Positions 16,672-24,770 of a stretch of 40,205 nucleotides of DNA are shown piece by piece. The position numbers and the translations under genes are program-made. The DNA comes from Anaerolineae bacterium. GTDB lineage: Bacteria > Chloroflexota > Anaerolineae > Aggregatilineales > Phototrophicaceae. The stretch spans positions 1 through 40,205 of the forward strand of contig JAJDXR010000059.1 in NCBI GenBank assembly GCA_022823165.1. Direction: 5' to 3'. Numbering within the stretch: position 1 is the first letter of the stretch; every line of letters begins with the position of its first letter. The notes beneath the pieces were generated by a model. It was not told where the DNA came from and did not search any database. It saw nothing but the letters and a program-made list of their open reading frames with translations.

Positions 16672-17475
16672 TCAGTCGAGAATGTTCTGCAAAACTGAGA
16701 GCGGGGTCGCGGCCAGCAGTCCGGCGTCAATCGGCAGGACGACGCCTGATATCCAGCGCGCTTCGTCGCTGGCGAGAAAAACGGCTGCCCAGGCGACATC
16801 CCAGGCATTGCCCTCGCTGCCCAGGGGGCCGGCTTTGCGGCGCAGGCTGCGCGTTTCTTCATCGAGATGGCGGACGAAGGCGCCATGAATATGACCGGGC
16901 GCGATGGCGTTGACGCGGATATTGTCGCGCCCGTGGTGAACAGCCATGACGCGAGATAGCTGGATGGCGCCGGCTTTGGTCACGGCATAGGGCGCGTTGG
17001 CTGAAAATCCCGCGCGCAAGCCGTCTATAGAAGCGATGTTTATGATTGATCCGCCGCCGCTGGCTGCCATGAGCGGCACAGCATGTTTGCAGGTTAGCAT
17101 CATACTCTTGAGATTGATGGCAAGGGTGGCGTCGATATCAGCGTCGGAAACCTGCGTGATTTTTCCGGAACCGTAGGTAGCTACGTTGTTGAACAATATA
17201 TCCAGGCTGCCGTAGCGGTCTTGACAGGCAGCCATCATGCCGATGCAAGCCGCTTCCTGGGTCGCGTCGGCGAGGAAGATGGACGCCGTGCCGCCGGCTT
17301 CTACAATTTCCTGATGAGTGCGTTCAGCCCGCTCGCGGTGGATATCAACCAGGAGGACTTTCGCGCCTTCCTGGGCAAAGCGCAGGGCGGCGGCATAGCC
17401 GGTGCCGGCCGGTTCGCCGCTGGAGCCCGCGCCAACGACCATAGCGATCTTGCCGGAGAGTCGATTATTTCCCAT
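16672..17475 (-). CDS. SDR-family oxidoreductase (last gene of the sulfotransferase operon)
   Basis: This 267-aa short-chain dehydrogenase has a modified cofactor loop, VGAGSSGEPAGTGYA near residues 14-28. It is longer than the usual TGxxxGxG because of an inserted SGEP segment. The rest is standard: FNNVA near 93, catalytic Ser in NIASIDG, and YAVTK. The variant glycine loop suggests altered NAD(P) binding. The ATG has a GGGA-type ribosome site. It lies 36 nt after the preceding SDR and ends the operon. Substrate unknown; pairing with a second SDR and an acetoacetate-decarboxylase-like protein suggests consecutive steps on a keto compound. Confidence 0.85.
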   Translation of the reverse strand: MGNNRLSGKIAMVVGAGSSGEPAGTGYAAALRFAQEGAKVLLVDIHRERAERTHQEIVEAGGTASIFLADATQEAACIGMMAACQDRYGSLDILFNNVATYGSGKITQVSDADIDATLAINLKSMMLTCKHAVPLMAASGGGSIINIASIDGLRAGFSANAPYAVTKAGAIQLSRVMAVHHGRDNIRVNAIAPGHIHGAFVRHLDEETRSLRRKAGPLGSEGNAWDVAWAAVFLASDEARWISGVVLPIDAGLLAATPLSVLQNILD

Positions 17476-17511
17476 TTCAAATTTCTCCCGGGTTATTGTT
17501 GAAAGAAGCGC

Positions 17512-18333
17512 TTAATCCATGTGCAGCCCGCCGTCGACTGTGGGCGACGAGCCGGTGATGAAAGCGGCTTGATCGGAGGCAAGAAAGGCGGCCATATTGG
17601 CGACATCGCTTGTTTCGGTCATGCGTCCCAAGGGTACGCTGGCCAGCGTATTCGTTATCATACTGCGCCGTTGTTCGCTGGCGTCGACTCCGGGCGGCGC
17701 CAGAGCCGCCGCCATATCATCGATTCGCTCGGTGGCGATCAAGCCCGGGCAGATGGCGTTGACGGTGATTTGCTGCGGCGCTAATTCCAGCGCCAGCGAT
17801 TGTGTGAAGCCGCGGACGGCGAATTTGGAAGCGCAGTAGGCCGCGAACTTCGCCACTCCATGTTTACCCGCGGTCGATGAAATGTTGATAATTCTGCCGC
17901 CGCCGCCGCGGGCGATCATGTGCCGCGCTACCGCCCGACTGCAGAGAAAGGTCCCCTTGAGGTTGACGCGCTGGATGAGGTCGAAGGCTTCTTCTTCAAG
18001 CTCTACGACCGGCACACGGTCCGGCCCGGCGGGCGCGCCGGCGTTATTGACCAGGATGTCGATGCGGCCGAATTCTGCTGTGGCGGCGGCAACCATAGCA
18101 TCGACTTGTTTGGCCTCAGCCACATCGGCGTAGACCGGCAGCGCTCGTCGGCCCAGCGCTTCAATCTCGCGGACTACAGCCGGCAGGCGGGGCCGCGACC
18201 CGCTGACTTCGCTAAGGTCGTTTACGACCAGGTCAGCGCCTTCCTGGGCGAGACGCAAGGCGATGGCGCGTCCCAAGCCCTGGGCGCCGGCAGCGCCGGT
18301 TACCAGCGCTACTTTTCCCTTCAAATGATACAC
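17512..18333 (-). CDS. SDR-family oxidoreductase
   Basis: This is a 273-aa classical SDR. The cofactor motif TGAAGAQGLGRAI lies near the N-terminus, NNAGAP near 97, and the catalytic triad is in NISSTAG...YCASK. Its C-terminus TVDGGLHMD is FabG/BDH-like. I place the start at a GTG (18333) because GGAG stands 6 nt upstream (18344-18341). An in-frame TTG four codons earlier is the alternative. The gene follows the acetoacetate-decarboxylase-like gene by a few nucleotides, so the two are co-transcribed. Confidence 0.86.
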   Translation of the reverse strand: MYHLKGKVALVTGAAGAQGLGRAIALRLAQEGADLVVNDLSEVSGSRPRLPAVVREIEALGRRALPVYADVAEAKQVDAMVAAATAEFGRIDILVNNAGAPAGPDRVPVVELEEEAFDLIQRVNLKGTFLCSRAVARHMIARGGGGRIINISSTAGKHGVAKFAAYCASKFAVRGFTQSLALELAPQQITVNAICPGLIATERIDDMAAALAPPGVDASEQRRSMITNTLASVPLGRMTETSDVANMAAFLASDQAAFITGSSPTVDGGLHMD

Positions 18334-18353
18334 TTCGTTCTCCAATGGCTTGT

Positions 18354-19190
18354 TTAGCGCAGAATTCGTTGATCGCTGAGGTCTTTGCCGCCGACGGTCT
18401 TGATTAAGCTGGCGCCGCGATATTCGCGAATCTCCAGATCAGCGAAAGCGTTCACGATATTGTACTGAGTAGGCATGTCTTCCCAGCGCGCCCGGTGAAA
18501 TTGCAGGCGGCCGGCGCCAACGCGGTGTTCCAGCATGCGTCGATTGGGTGTCTCGGCTGGTGTAAGCACCGCGTAGGCGACATCGGCCGTCCCCCACTCG
18601 CCAGTGCGCGGTACGTATTTGTAGTGTAATGTGCCGGCGCTGCTTGGCTCGCCCGTGAGTTGGTCTATCTCTTCGCGTGATTGCTCGCGCAGTTCTTCTA
18701 GGTAGAGGTCGAGGAATTTGAAGCCCAGCCAACTGGCTGTGATATGATGGCGGCCGCGCAGGGTGGTGGGCGTCGGCAATTCGCAGTAGATCTTTGAGAA
18801 GCCAAGTTCTTCGCGTCCGGTGAGGATGGGGTCGGTCAGATTCTCCCAGAGCACGGTCAGGAAATTGCCGCTGACACGGTCCACTTCGCCCTCAAATCGC
18901 GCCGGGAACGAGACGCCCAGGGTATTGTAGCCGCGCCCGGCCAGCCATTCGATTTCCGTCATGTAGGACGCGCTGACCGTTACCACCGGCTCGCCCGCAA
19001 GCGAAAAGCCGGGTGGCAGGAAACGCTCCAGTTGCGCAGCGCTGCTGAGGAAACTAAGGTTGAAGCTGGTGCTGTAGGGATTATCGCGGCATTCGAATTT
19101 ACGTCCGTCGGGACCCCGCCGGGGTCCGGCGCGCGGCCCGAAGTGGGTCGGCATGCGATACATCTGGTCGGGATCAAGATGATAGGGCAT
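18354..19190 (-). CDS. Acetoacetate decarboxylase-family protein
   Basis: This 278-aa protein carries the ADC signature TGREELGFSKIYCELP near residue 145-160. Its lysine corresponds to the Schiff-base lysine of acetoacetate decarboxylase, preceded by the paired Glu that tunes it. Family members decarboxylate beta-keto acids, or act as aldolase-dehydratases or hydrolases on related keto compounds. The N-terminal 30 residues (HFGPRAGPRRGPDGRKF) are extra compared with clostridial ADC. The ATG has GGAG 7 nt upstream. It sits between a membrane protein and two SDRs, consistent with a small pathway that reduces and decarboxylates a keto acid. The true substrate is open. Confidence 0.8.
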   Translation of the reverse strand: MPYHLDPDQMYRMPTHFGPRAGPRRGPDGRKFECRDNPYSTSFNLSFLSSAAQLERFLPPGFSLAGEPVVTVSASYMTEIEWLAGRGYNTLGVSFPARFEGEVDRVSGNFLTVLWENLTDPILTGREELGFSKIYCELPTPTTLRGRHHITASWLGFKFLDLYLEELREQSREEIDQLTGEPSSAGTLHYKYVPRTGEWGTADVAYAVLTPAETPNRRMLEHRVGAGRLQFHRARWEDMPTQYNIVNAFADLEIREYRGASLIKTVGGKDLSDQRILR

Positions 19191-19202
19191 AGGAAACTCC
19201 TG

Positions 19203-20282
19203 TTAGCCGGAAACTGACTCGGGGCGCGCGGGCTCCTTGGCCGGCTCCGCCGTCGTTGTTATGCGTGGGCTGAGATGGATGAGCAGGTAGCCAACCAAGC
19301 CATAGAGCGCCGCGGCAAACAGTTGGAAACCATGCAACAGAAAGCCGGTTGCGGTGGCGTCGGCCTGGTTCCAATCGGCAAACTGAACCAGACCGACGCG
19401 CCAGGCGCCCTCGACCACGCCGAAACCGCTGACATTGAGCGGGAAGGCTGAGGCAAACATACCAATGCTGATGATGGCGATCATAGCCGGGAAATCGACA
19501 TCAATGCCCAAGGCGCGCAGCAGCACATAATTGGTCAGGAATGACGATGAGTAGGTGAAGCAGGAGATCAAGAGCGCCGACAGAAAGAGACGCGGCTGGC
19601 GTACGCGGTCCAGTTCATCGGCCAGTTGCAGCCAGCGGGACTCGAGCGCGTCCATAACTGTAGCTTTGCCGCGCAGGCGGCGGCGAAAGCCGGGCAGCAG
19701 CAAGCCGGCTGAGCGGCGAAGCAAAGCCCCGCCGAAGTACAGGCCGAGTACGCAGACGAAGAAAGTAGCCACAATTATCAGCAGCAAGCTTTCGCGCTGC
19801 TGCGCCAAAGCCTTGGCGCTGGTCAAGACGCCCGAGCTAAAGACCAGAATAATGATGAGCAATTCCAGGATGCGCGCGCCAAACAGGCTGCTTAGGCCTT
19901 CTTCCATGGAATAGTTGAGGCGTGAGCGCAGCAAAGCGATATAGGAAAGTTCCCCCAGCTTAAAGGGCAGCGCCCGCACCAGAAAGTTGTGATAGAGCGT
20001 AATGGGTATCAACAAGCGCCAGGGGGTGTCGTCTTTGTCGAGCAGCACGCGGAAGCGCAAGGCGCGAAACAGATTCAGCGCCAGATAAGCCAGCAGCGCG
20101 CCTAACCAACTGACAGGCGCGACGCGCCCCAGCAACTGGTCGAACTCCGCCCATTCGACTTCACCAACCAAAGCAGCCAGCAAGGCGACCGTGACGATAA
20201 CAGAGACGAATCGCACGATCAGCTGGCGGCGGTTGCGCTGCTTTGACGTGTTTGCTGTTGCTGACGCGGACGAATCGGCCAT
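19203..20282 (-). CDS. AglD/lysylphosphatidylglycerol synthase-like (UPF0104) membrane protein
   Basis: The 359-aa protein has about eight transmembrane segments beginning after a short basic N-terminus (KQRNRRQ). FGVVEGAWRVGLVQF near 300 is the type of conserved loop seen in the LPG-synthase transmembrane/UPF0104 family. Family members include the flippase half of MprF and glycosyltransferase-linked proteins, so a lipid-handling or flipping role is likely. The cytoplasmic acyltransferase-like domain of MprF is absent. The ATG at 20282 follows the sulfotransferase stop by 7 nt with GGAGG inside that gene. An upstream in-frame start at 20369 would overlap the sulfotransferase by 80 nt. Adjacent acetoacetate-decarboxylase-like gene starts 12 nt after its stop. 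Confidence 0.78.
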   Translation of the reverse strand: MADSSASATANTSKQRNRRQLIVRFVSVIVTVALLAALVGEVEWAEFDQLLGRVAPVSWLGALLAYLALNLFRALRFRVLLDKDDTPWRLLIPITLYHNFLVRALPFKLGELSYIALLRSRLNYSMEEGLSSLFGARILELLIIILVFSSGVLTSAKALAQQRESLLLIIVATFFVCVLGLYFGGALLRRSAGLLLPGFRRRLRGKATVMDALESRWLQLADELDRVRQPRLFLSALLISCFTYSSSFLTNYVLLRALGIDVDFPAMIAIISIGMFASAFPLNVSGFGVVEGAWRVGLVQFADWNQADATATGFLLHGFQLFAAALYGLVGYLLIHLSPRITTTAEPAKEPARPESVSG

Positions 20283-20289
20283 AGCCTGC

Positions 20290-21297
20290 TCAATCCTCCG
20301 TTCGCAGCCAGTGGCTGAAGTCGCGCCCGAGCAGCGCGCTGAGCTGATCGACCTCGTCCGACAGATCATGCGCCAGGCGGCGCCGCGTTTCCGGTGTCAG
20401 GGGCGAGCGCCTTTCGTAGCGCGTATAGGCCGCGATGACGCCTTCTACGGCGCGTGTGCGATAGGCATAGGGCAGCAAGGCGCTGGTCGTCGCCATAAAG
20501 GTCAAGCGGTCTTTCAGCAGCATCAACGAGAAACCGGTGCTGACGATTAACTTCTGCAGCCAAGCCAGGCGGACTTCCTTGTTGGGGTTGCGAATGCCGA
20601 AGCTGACGCTGACATCGCTATCCAGCTCCAGAAATTCCAGCGCCGAGCGGTATACCGCCGCAGTATCGGCGCGGAAATCGTCAAAGATGATGACCATGAC
20701 TTGTTCGCGGCCAAAGCAGTCGAAATAGCGCTTAACCTGTTCGCTGAAGCGCGTCATGTGCCGGTAGCGCAGGCCGGTAATGCAATGAGCGGCGCGGCGA
20801 ATGCGATTGCCCGCCTCGCGCTCGGATTCAGCCGCCAGCGCCTCTTCAAAAGTCTCGATCTGTTCGTTGCCGCTGTAACGGAATTGCGACCACATGGAAT
20901 ACATCATGTCGATGGGGTTGCGCAGCATGATGATAATTTTAGCTCCTGGATCGTAGCGATGGATTTCGGCGGCGGCGCTGCTGCTGGCCAGATACCAGGG
21001 CGATGACTCGCCGATGCGCGCTTCGCCGCGCACATCCCGGAAGAGCTTGAGGTATTTGGCGGGCTTGTCGCGAAATTGCAGGAAGCGGGACCCAAGCAGG
21101 TCGGCGCCGAAGTAATGCGGTTCTTTATAATAGGGCAGGTAGGCATCGGGATGGTGCTGCAAATATTCATGCAGCGCGGTTGTGCCGCATTTCGGCGCTC
21201 CCACAATAAAAAAATTCGGCTTCGGCTCATCCGCGGCGGCCAGCGCGCGCAGTGAGCTTTCGTCAAGCGGCATAGGCAAGGTCACCATCTTCTGCAT
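20290..21297 (-). CDS. PAPS-dependent sulfotransferase
   Basis: This 335-aa protein has the 5'-phosphosulfate loop FIVGAPKCGTTAL (about 29-41) and the 3'-phosphate-binding segment LRNPIDMMYSMWSQF (about 125-139), both hallmarks of the sulfotransferase 1/heparan type fold. It would transfer sulfate from PAPS to a hydroxyl or amine of a carbohydrate, lipid or small molecule. It is the first gene of a five-gene operon with a lipid-handling membrane protein, suggesting a sulfated lipid or secreted product. The ATG at 21297 lies only about 6 nt downstream of the start site expected from the TATAAT box at 21315-21310, so the mRNA may be nearly leaderless. An ATG three codons on is the alternative. 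Confidence 0.87.
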   Translation of the reverse strand: MQKMVTLPMPLDESSLRALAAADEPKPNFFIVGAPKCGTTALHEYLQHHPDAYLPYYKEPHYFGADLLGSRFLQFRDKPAKYLKLFRDVRGEARIGESSPWYLASSSAAAEIHRYDPGAKIIIMLRNPIDMMYSMWSQFRYSGNEQIETFEEALAAESEREAGNRIRRAAHCITGLRYRHMTRFSEQVKRYFDCFGREQVMVIIFDDFRADTAAVYRSALEFLELDSDVSVSFGIRNPNKEVRLAWLQKLIVSTGFSLMLLKDRLTFMATTSALLPYAYRTRAVEGVIAAYTRYERRSPLTPETRRRLAHDLSDEVDQLSALLGRDFSHWLRTED

Positions 21298-21309
21298 CTA
21301 CCCTGAAGG

Positions 21310-21315
21310 ATTATA
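21310..21315 (-). promoter_or_regulatory. TATAAT -10 box of the sulfotransferase operon
   Basis: A perfect TATAAT on the minus strand lies 12 nt upstream of the sulfotransferase ATG. No good -35 is present 16-18 bp further up (CGACGC-like). Because the start codon is so close, transcription would give a 5' leader of only about 5-7 nt. Confidence 0.5.
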
Positions 21316-21363
21316 GTACAGAACCATCAGATGCGTCGCCCGCGCCGCGGCGATGCAAAGCGG

Positions 21364-21692
21364 GAGTGCCTATCTTGGTGGATATTTCCTGAATGCCGGG
21401 CTTGGCGCAGGTTAATTCACCCAGAGACACAGAAGTAAGCGCGAGTAAGTAATGAGAATATAGGTACATCATCACAAAACAGCGAATTTTTGTGTTTGTG
21501 TGGGCGACCCAAGGCTCGCCCCTACAACTTCGACTATATTTTGAACCCTGTAGGGGTCAGCCTTAGCTGACCCGATGCTTTGAAATTTGCATGACTTACT
21601 TTGTTCCACTGAGGGGCGCGTAGACATTGCCCGCCGGCACAGAGATTTTTTCTTTGGGTCGAAAGGAAACCGCAGCCACTACAATAGACACT
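21364..21692 (+). repeat. Intergenic repeat, copy 1 (interrupted), inverted relative to 24771-24920
   Basis: Segments 21371-21421 and 21611-21692 match, almost base for base, the reverse complement of 24771-24920. In copy 2 the two blocks are separated only by about 20 bp of CACAGAG-like sequence, whereas here about 190 bp lie between them, including a MITE-like palindrome. The repeat has no coding potential; an upstream extension of the PPK2 reading frame into it is an artefact. Confidence 0.85.
21502..21573. mobile_element. 72-bp MITE-like palindromic insertion within repeat copy 1
   Basis: The ends GGGCGACCCAAGGCTCGCCC... and the reverse complement of ...GGGTCAGCCTTAGCTGACCC match at 17 of 24 positions as terminal inverted repeats. 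Each end is itself a hairpin: GGGCGACC/GGCTCGCCC, and GGGTCAGC/GCTGACCC around CTTA. The same left-end hairpin occurs alone at 23372-23392. This family of GTAGGGGCGACC palindromes is common in intergenic DNA of several phyla, from general knowledge. Confidence 0.6.
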
Positions 21693-21778
21693 TCCTGCAG
21701 AGCGATGATGTGACGGCGGCGGATAAAATTGGGTATGCTAGTAGATGCAAGAGCAAGAGTGAACTCTTGGAGTCCCCC

Positions 21779-22606
21779 ATGTCTAAGAAGAAGTCATTCA
21801 AGTCTGATCGTCCGTCCCGCATAAAGCGAAGGTTCTACGAGAAGGAGTTGGCGCGCCTGCAATTTGAGCTGGTGAAGTGGCAATACTGGATCAAGCACAA
21901 TGACTTGCGGGTGATGATCACCTTTGACGGGCGCGACGCCGCCGGCAAGGGCGGCACCATCAAGCGCATTATGGAGCCGCTGCAGCCGCGTGATATCCGC
22001 CTGGTCGCCCTGGGCAAACCATCCGACCGCGAGCTGACCCAGTGGTACTTCCAGCGCTACGTACCGCATTTGCCGGCCGCCGGCGAAATCGTGCTCTTCG
22101 ACCGCAGTTGGTATAACCGCGCCACGGTGGAGCGGGTCATGGGCTTCTGCAGCGATCGCCAATACTGGAACTTCCTGCGCGATGCCCCCAACTTCGAGCG
22201 CCTGCTCGTCCACGATGGCATCATCCTGCTCAAGTACTGGCTGTCGGTTGATGATGACGAGCAGGAGCGCCGCTTCCAGGAGCGGGCCGCCAACCCGGCC
22301 CGGCGCTGGAAGCTGAGTGATATCGACATTGAGGGACGCAACCGCTGGGTTGACTACAGCAAAGCTAAGGATGCCATGATTGAGCATACTGATATTCCGG
22401 AATGCCGCTGGCGCCAGGTGGAATCCAACGACAAGCGCCGCCTGCGGCTGAATGTCATGCGCGATATATTGTCAGCCATTCCCTATGAGAATGTGATACC
22501 GGCGCCGATAGAACTGCCCGAAGTGCCGCCGCAGCCGCCTTACACTTCGCGCCCGCCGCGCGATACCCACTACATCGTGCGCGATCATTATGCCGACAAG
22601 CTGTAG
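21779..22606 (+). CDS. ppk2: Polyphosphate kinase 2 family protein
   Basis: The 275-aa protein is a PPK2-type P-loop kinase that transfers phosphate between polyphosphate and nucleotides, or to AMP in class II. Walker A is GRDAAGKGGT at 51-60, Walker B FDRSWYNR at 107-114, and the lid contains WLSVDDDEQERRFQER. The one-domain length and the C-terminal PPRDTHYIVRDHY are typical of PPK2 proteins used for NDP/NTP synthesis from polyphosphate; class I versus II cannot be fixed by eye. The ATG at 21779 has GGAG 6 nt upstream. The frame is open back to 21587 but runs into the repeat. A TATGCT -10 box (21734-21739) lies shortly upstream. Confidence 0.93.
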   Translation: MSKKKSFKSDRPSRIKRRFYEKELARLQFELVKWQYWIKHNDLRVMITFDGRDAAGKGGTIKRIMEPLQPRDIRLVALGKPSDRELTQWYFQRYVPHLPAAGEIVLFDRSWYNRATVERVMGFCSDRQYWNFLRDAPNFERLLVHDGIILLKYWLSVDDDEQERRFQERAANPARRWKLSDIDIEGRNRWVDYSKAKDAMIEHTDIPECRWRQVESNDKRRLRLNVMRDILSAIPYENVIPAPIELPEVPPQPPYTSRPPRDTHYIVRDHYADKL

Positions 22607-22645
22607 GCCGACGCGGTAAATCGCCCACCAACCGGGACCGGGCTC

Positions 22646-23350
22646 TCATTTCTTGCCGGTCAGCAGCTTCTTGCGCGTCTCGCGGGCGGCGATGGCGGGC
22701 AAACTGGCGGCGTTGGCTTCCAGGTAAGCGGAGATGGCGGCGCGGTGCTGCTTGACGCCCTTGCGCAACAGCCAGGAAATCGCCTTGGTGATACGCTTGT
22801 CTCGCTCGCTTTTGAGGCGCTCGATCAGCTGCAGCGAGAGCTCCAGAATGCGCCTGTCGTCCGACTGGGTGATGGGTGCTGTCAGCAATACCAGCGCGGC
22901 GCGGCGCTTGTTAACGTTGGCGTCCGCCGCCAGCGAAGCTAGCAGAGCCGACCAGCCCTGCCAATCCGCCAGCAGGTCCTTAGCGCTGAATACCGTCTGG
23001 CAAGTGCTATCGACCTCAGCCCAGCCGTCGAGATTGCCCAGCCAGGCCTCCAACTGCGCCAGCGGCAATTGACGGCGATGATGCGGGTACTTCAGCAGCA
23101 GGGTCTGCGGCGCGCAGCGCTCCTCGTAAGACTCGCCCTGATAGAGCGAATCAATCAGCGCCAGCCAGTCAGCGAAGTTGAGGTCTTTGCGCGCGGCGTG
23201 GAAATCCAGCAGGATGCGCCGGCGCTGCTCATTCTTCAAGCCGTACCACTTGCGCGCTGTGCCCAGGTGCTCGGGCCGCTGCGTGGTTGGTCCGCGGCCG
23301 GGCTCGGCGGCTTGGATTTGTTCCAGGATGTGGCGGTGATGGAGGTTCAT
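22646..23350 (-). CDS. DNA alkylation repair (AlkD-like) HEAT-repeat protein
   Basis: This 234-aa all-helical protein resembles the AlkC/AlkD family. SLYQGESYEERCAPQTLL matches the conserved start of AlkD proteins and the GWAEVDSTC segment is the usual W-x-x-V-D region. It should excise positively charged alkylated bases by wrapping DNA with HEAT repeats. The ATG at 23350 (MNLHHRHI) is preferred. An in-frame start at 23383 would place the first codons in the CGACC palindromic repeat. No clear Shine-Dalgarno is visible. Convergent with ppk2, 39 bp apart. Confidence 0.82.
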   Translation of the reverse strand: MNLHHRHILEQIQAAEPGRGPTTQRPEHLGTARKWYGLKNEQRRRILLDFHAARKDLNFADWLALIDSLYQGESYEERCAPQTLLLKYPHHRRQLPLAQLEAWLGNLDGWAEVDSTCQTVFSAKDLLADWQGWSALLASLAADANVNKRRAALVLLTAPITQSDDRRILELSLQLIERLKSERDKRITKAISWLLRKGVKQHRAAISAYLEANAASLPAIAARETRKKLLTGKK

Positions 23351-23371
23351 GCCGGCGTCAGAAAAACGCAG

Positions 23372-23392
23372 GGGCGACCCCAAGGGTCGCCC
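23372..23392. repeat. Perfect 9-bp-stem GGGCGACCC palindrome
   Basis: GGGCGACCC (23372-23380), CAA, GGGTCGCCC (23384-23392) form a perfect hairpin between the AlkD-like and rpmB genes. It is the same motif as the left end of the MITE-like element at 21502. It could act as a bidirectional terminator for rpmB, but the T-tract is poor. Confidence 0.65.
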
Positions 23393-23422
23393 ACAGACAT
23401 ATTCAATAGGAATTTGCCACCG

Positions 23423-23662
23423 CTAGAGCAACTGCTTGAGCGGGATATTGCGGCGCTTGAGGAATTCCATGAAGCCGATCTTGTCGATGGTCTTGATTTC
23501 CTTGGCTGTGATCTTGACGCGCACCCAGCGGTCCAGCTCGGGCACGTAGATGCGCTTGTTCTGCAGGTTCGGCTTGAATTGGCGCTTGACGGTGTTGAAG
23601 GCTTTGCTGCGCGATTGGCCGAAGAGCGGCTTGGTTCCGGTGATCTTGCGTTTGCCGGGCAT
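23423..23662 (-). CDS. rpmB: 50S ribosomal protein bL28
   Basis: This is a 79-aa basic protein with the bL28 pattern: ITGTKPLFGQSRSKAFNTVKR at the N-terminus, FKPNLQNKRIYVPE in the middle, and WVRVKITAKEIKTIDKIG. No CxxC zinc-binding cysteines are present. A good ribosome site (GGGAGC) and a strong promoter (TCGACA-16-TATAAT) lie upstream. It is a housekeeping gene placed within a segment bounded by inverted repeats, separate from rpmG and other ribosomal genes. Confidence 0.95.
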   Translation of the reverse strand: MPGKRKITGTKPLFGQSRSKAFNTVKRQFKPNLQNKRIYVPELDRWVRVKITAKEIKTIDKIGFMEFLKRRNIPLKQLL

Positions 23663-23712
23663 GGTCTTGCTCCCTGGTAGGCTACAGCCCTGAATCTTGT
23701 GGCGGGGACGGC

Positions 23713-23740
23713 ATTATACAGCGTCCGGGTGAAATGTCGA
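23713..23740 (-). promoter_or_regulatory. Promoter of rpmB
   Basis: On the minus strand TCGACA (23740-23735) and TATAAT (23718-23713) are separated by 16 bp. Five of six and six of six positions match the consensus. The transcript would start near 23706 and give a leader of about 45 nt. Confidence 0.8.
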
Positions 23741-23814
23741 GGGTTGAGTTACTGCGCTGTTGCGCTCTGGCCCGGCGCGCCGAGTCATGCGCTGCAGCAG
23801 CACCGGAAAGCTGC

Positions 23815-24447
23815 TTATGCTTTCCCAGTCATATAGATCTTAAATACCCGCATACGATCATCCGAAGGATATTGTAAAAGCATCGCTATTTTCGACAGAA
23901 AGGCGGTCACCATAGAAAGCGCGAGTTGTATCGGGGGGATAAGCAAAATGTCATTGTTATCCAACCTGGGCGGGCATACGAAGCTGTTGTCAAAGTAGAT
24001 TCTTCCCGGCTCTCGGCCGAACAGATTATGCCCAAAGCCATTTCTAAGTAAGTTATACATGGCATCGGTTACTTTGTCTTCCACGCTGGGGAATATCTGT
24101 TTAAGGCCGGACTTGTAACGAATTTCAGGCGTACCGGGAGCGGCATTTGCCATGCGGTAAATCGTTTCAGGAGCAGGGTTAATGTCCATAATAATAGCGA
24201 AGTTGTTATCATCTCTATTGGCATTGATTCGATCGATTAGCGGGATTTCCCACCAACTGCTAATCGAATAGACGAAATAACACACAAGATCATGCTCATC
24301 AAGCTGGCTCAGCATCGAGTCGCCGTGTACTGGCAAGTAGGCCCGGTCGGCGGACCGTGGTGTTGATGACAAGAGTTCAGTGCAAACCGTCCGGCCACGC
24401 AGCCATTGAGTAGTGAAGTTTTTCTGAATTATATAGTCTTGAGTCAT
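23815..24447 (-). CDS. Uncharacterised protein with a HEPN-like RNxxxH motif
   Basis: I do not recognise the family. The 210-aa protein has no signal peptide or clear membrane segment (a weakly hydrophobic helix lies near 175-190). The sequence KVTDAMYNLLRNGFGH (125-140) contains R135-N136-x3-H140, the R[N/D/H]xxxH arrangement of HEPN RNases and HEPN-like toxins. It sits in a helix next to a conserved-looking GREPGRIYF. It starts 1 nt after the stop of the small gene upstream, so the two are coupled. Codon use and base composition are less G+C rich than neighbours. It could be the toxin-like member of a pair, or merely a HEPN-like structural protein. Confidence 0.6.
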   Translation of the reverse strand: MTQDYIIQKNFTTQWLRGRTVCTELLSSTPRSADRAYLPVHGDSMLSQLDEHDLVCYFVYSISSWWEIPLIDRINANRDDNNFAIIMDINPAPETIYRMANAAPGTPEIRYKSGLKQIFPSVEDKVTDAMYNLLRNGFGHNLFGREPGRIYFDNSFVCPPRLDNNDILLIPPIQLALSMVTAFLSKIAMLLQYPSDDRMRVFKIYMTGKA

Positions 24448-24448
24448 C

Positions 24449-24679
24449 TCAAGACGCGTCAGCGGTTATTCGAGTCATCACAGCGTTGGCTAGAAAATCA
24501 GGAACTTCCATGTCGCGCAACATTGCTCTCACCGTATCGGCAGAGATATTCAAATAATCGAAGCTGAATTCAATCTCAGGATATCGGCTCCACGACGGCG
24601 AGTCGCTGTTACGTTTCCACTTTACAGTGATGACTTTCCCCTTGACTTCAACATTGTAGACAAATCCCATAGGGTTCAT
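24449..24679 (-). CDS. Small uncharacterised protein paired with the HEPN-like gene
   Basis: This 76-aa protein has a beta-rich N-terminal half (FVYNVEVKGKVITVKWKR) and a helical C-terminus (ADTVRAMLRDM..DFLANAVMTRI). No family is recognised. The ATG at 24679 has GGAG about 9 nt upstream, with a second ATG three codons later. Its stop is 1 nt from the next start, a spacing common in toxin-antitoxin and other two-component cassettes. It begins 90 bp from repeat copy 2 and reads away from it. Confidence 0.6.
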   Translation of the reverse strand: MNPMGFVYNVEVKGKVITVKWKRNSDSPSWSRYPEIEFSFDYLNISADTVRAMLRDMEVPDFLANAVMTRITADAS

Positions 24680-24770
24680 GTTCTCGCACTCCGATCCCCG
24701 CCGTTGCCAGCGCCCCTATGGCTTATGATAACATGGCTTCAGACGCGGAAGCGAGAGAGCTTGTCTTGGG

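Noticed and set aside
21587..21778. N-terminal extension of PPK2
   Set aside because: The extra residues fall in the intergenic repeat, while the ATG at 21779 has a ribosome site and is where similarity begins.
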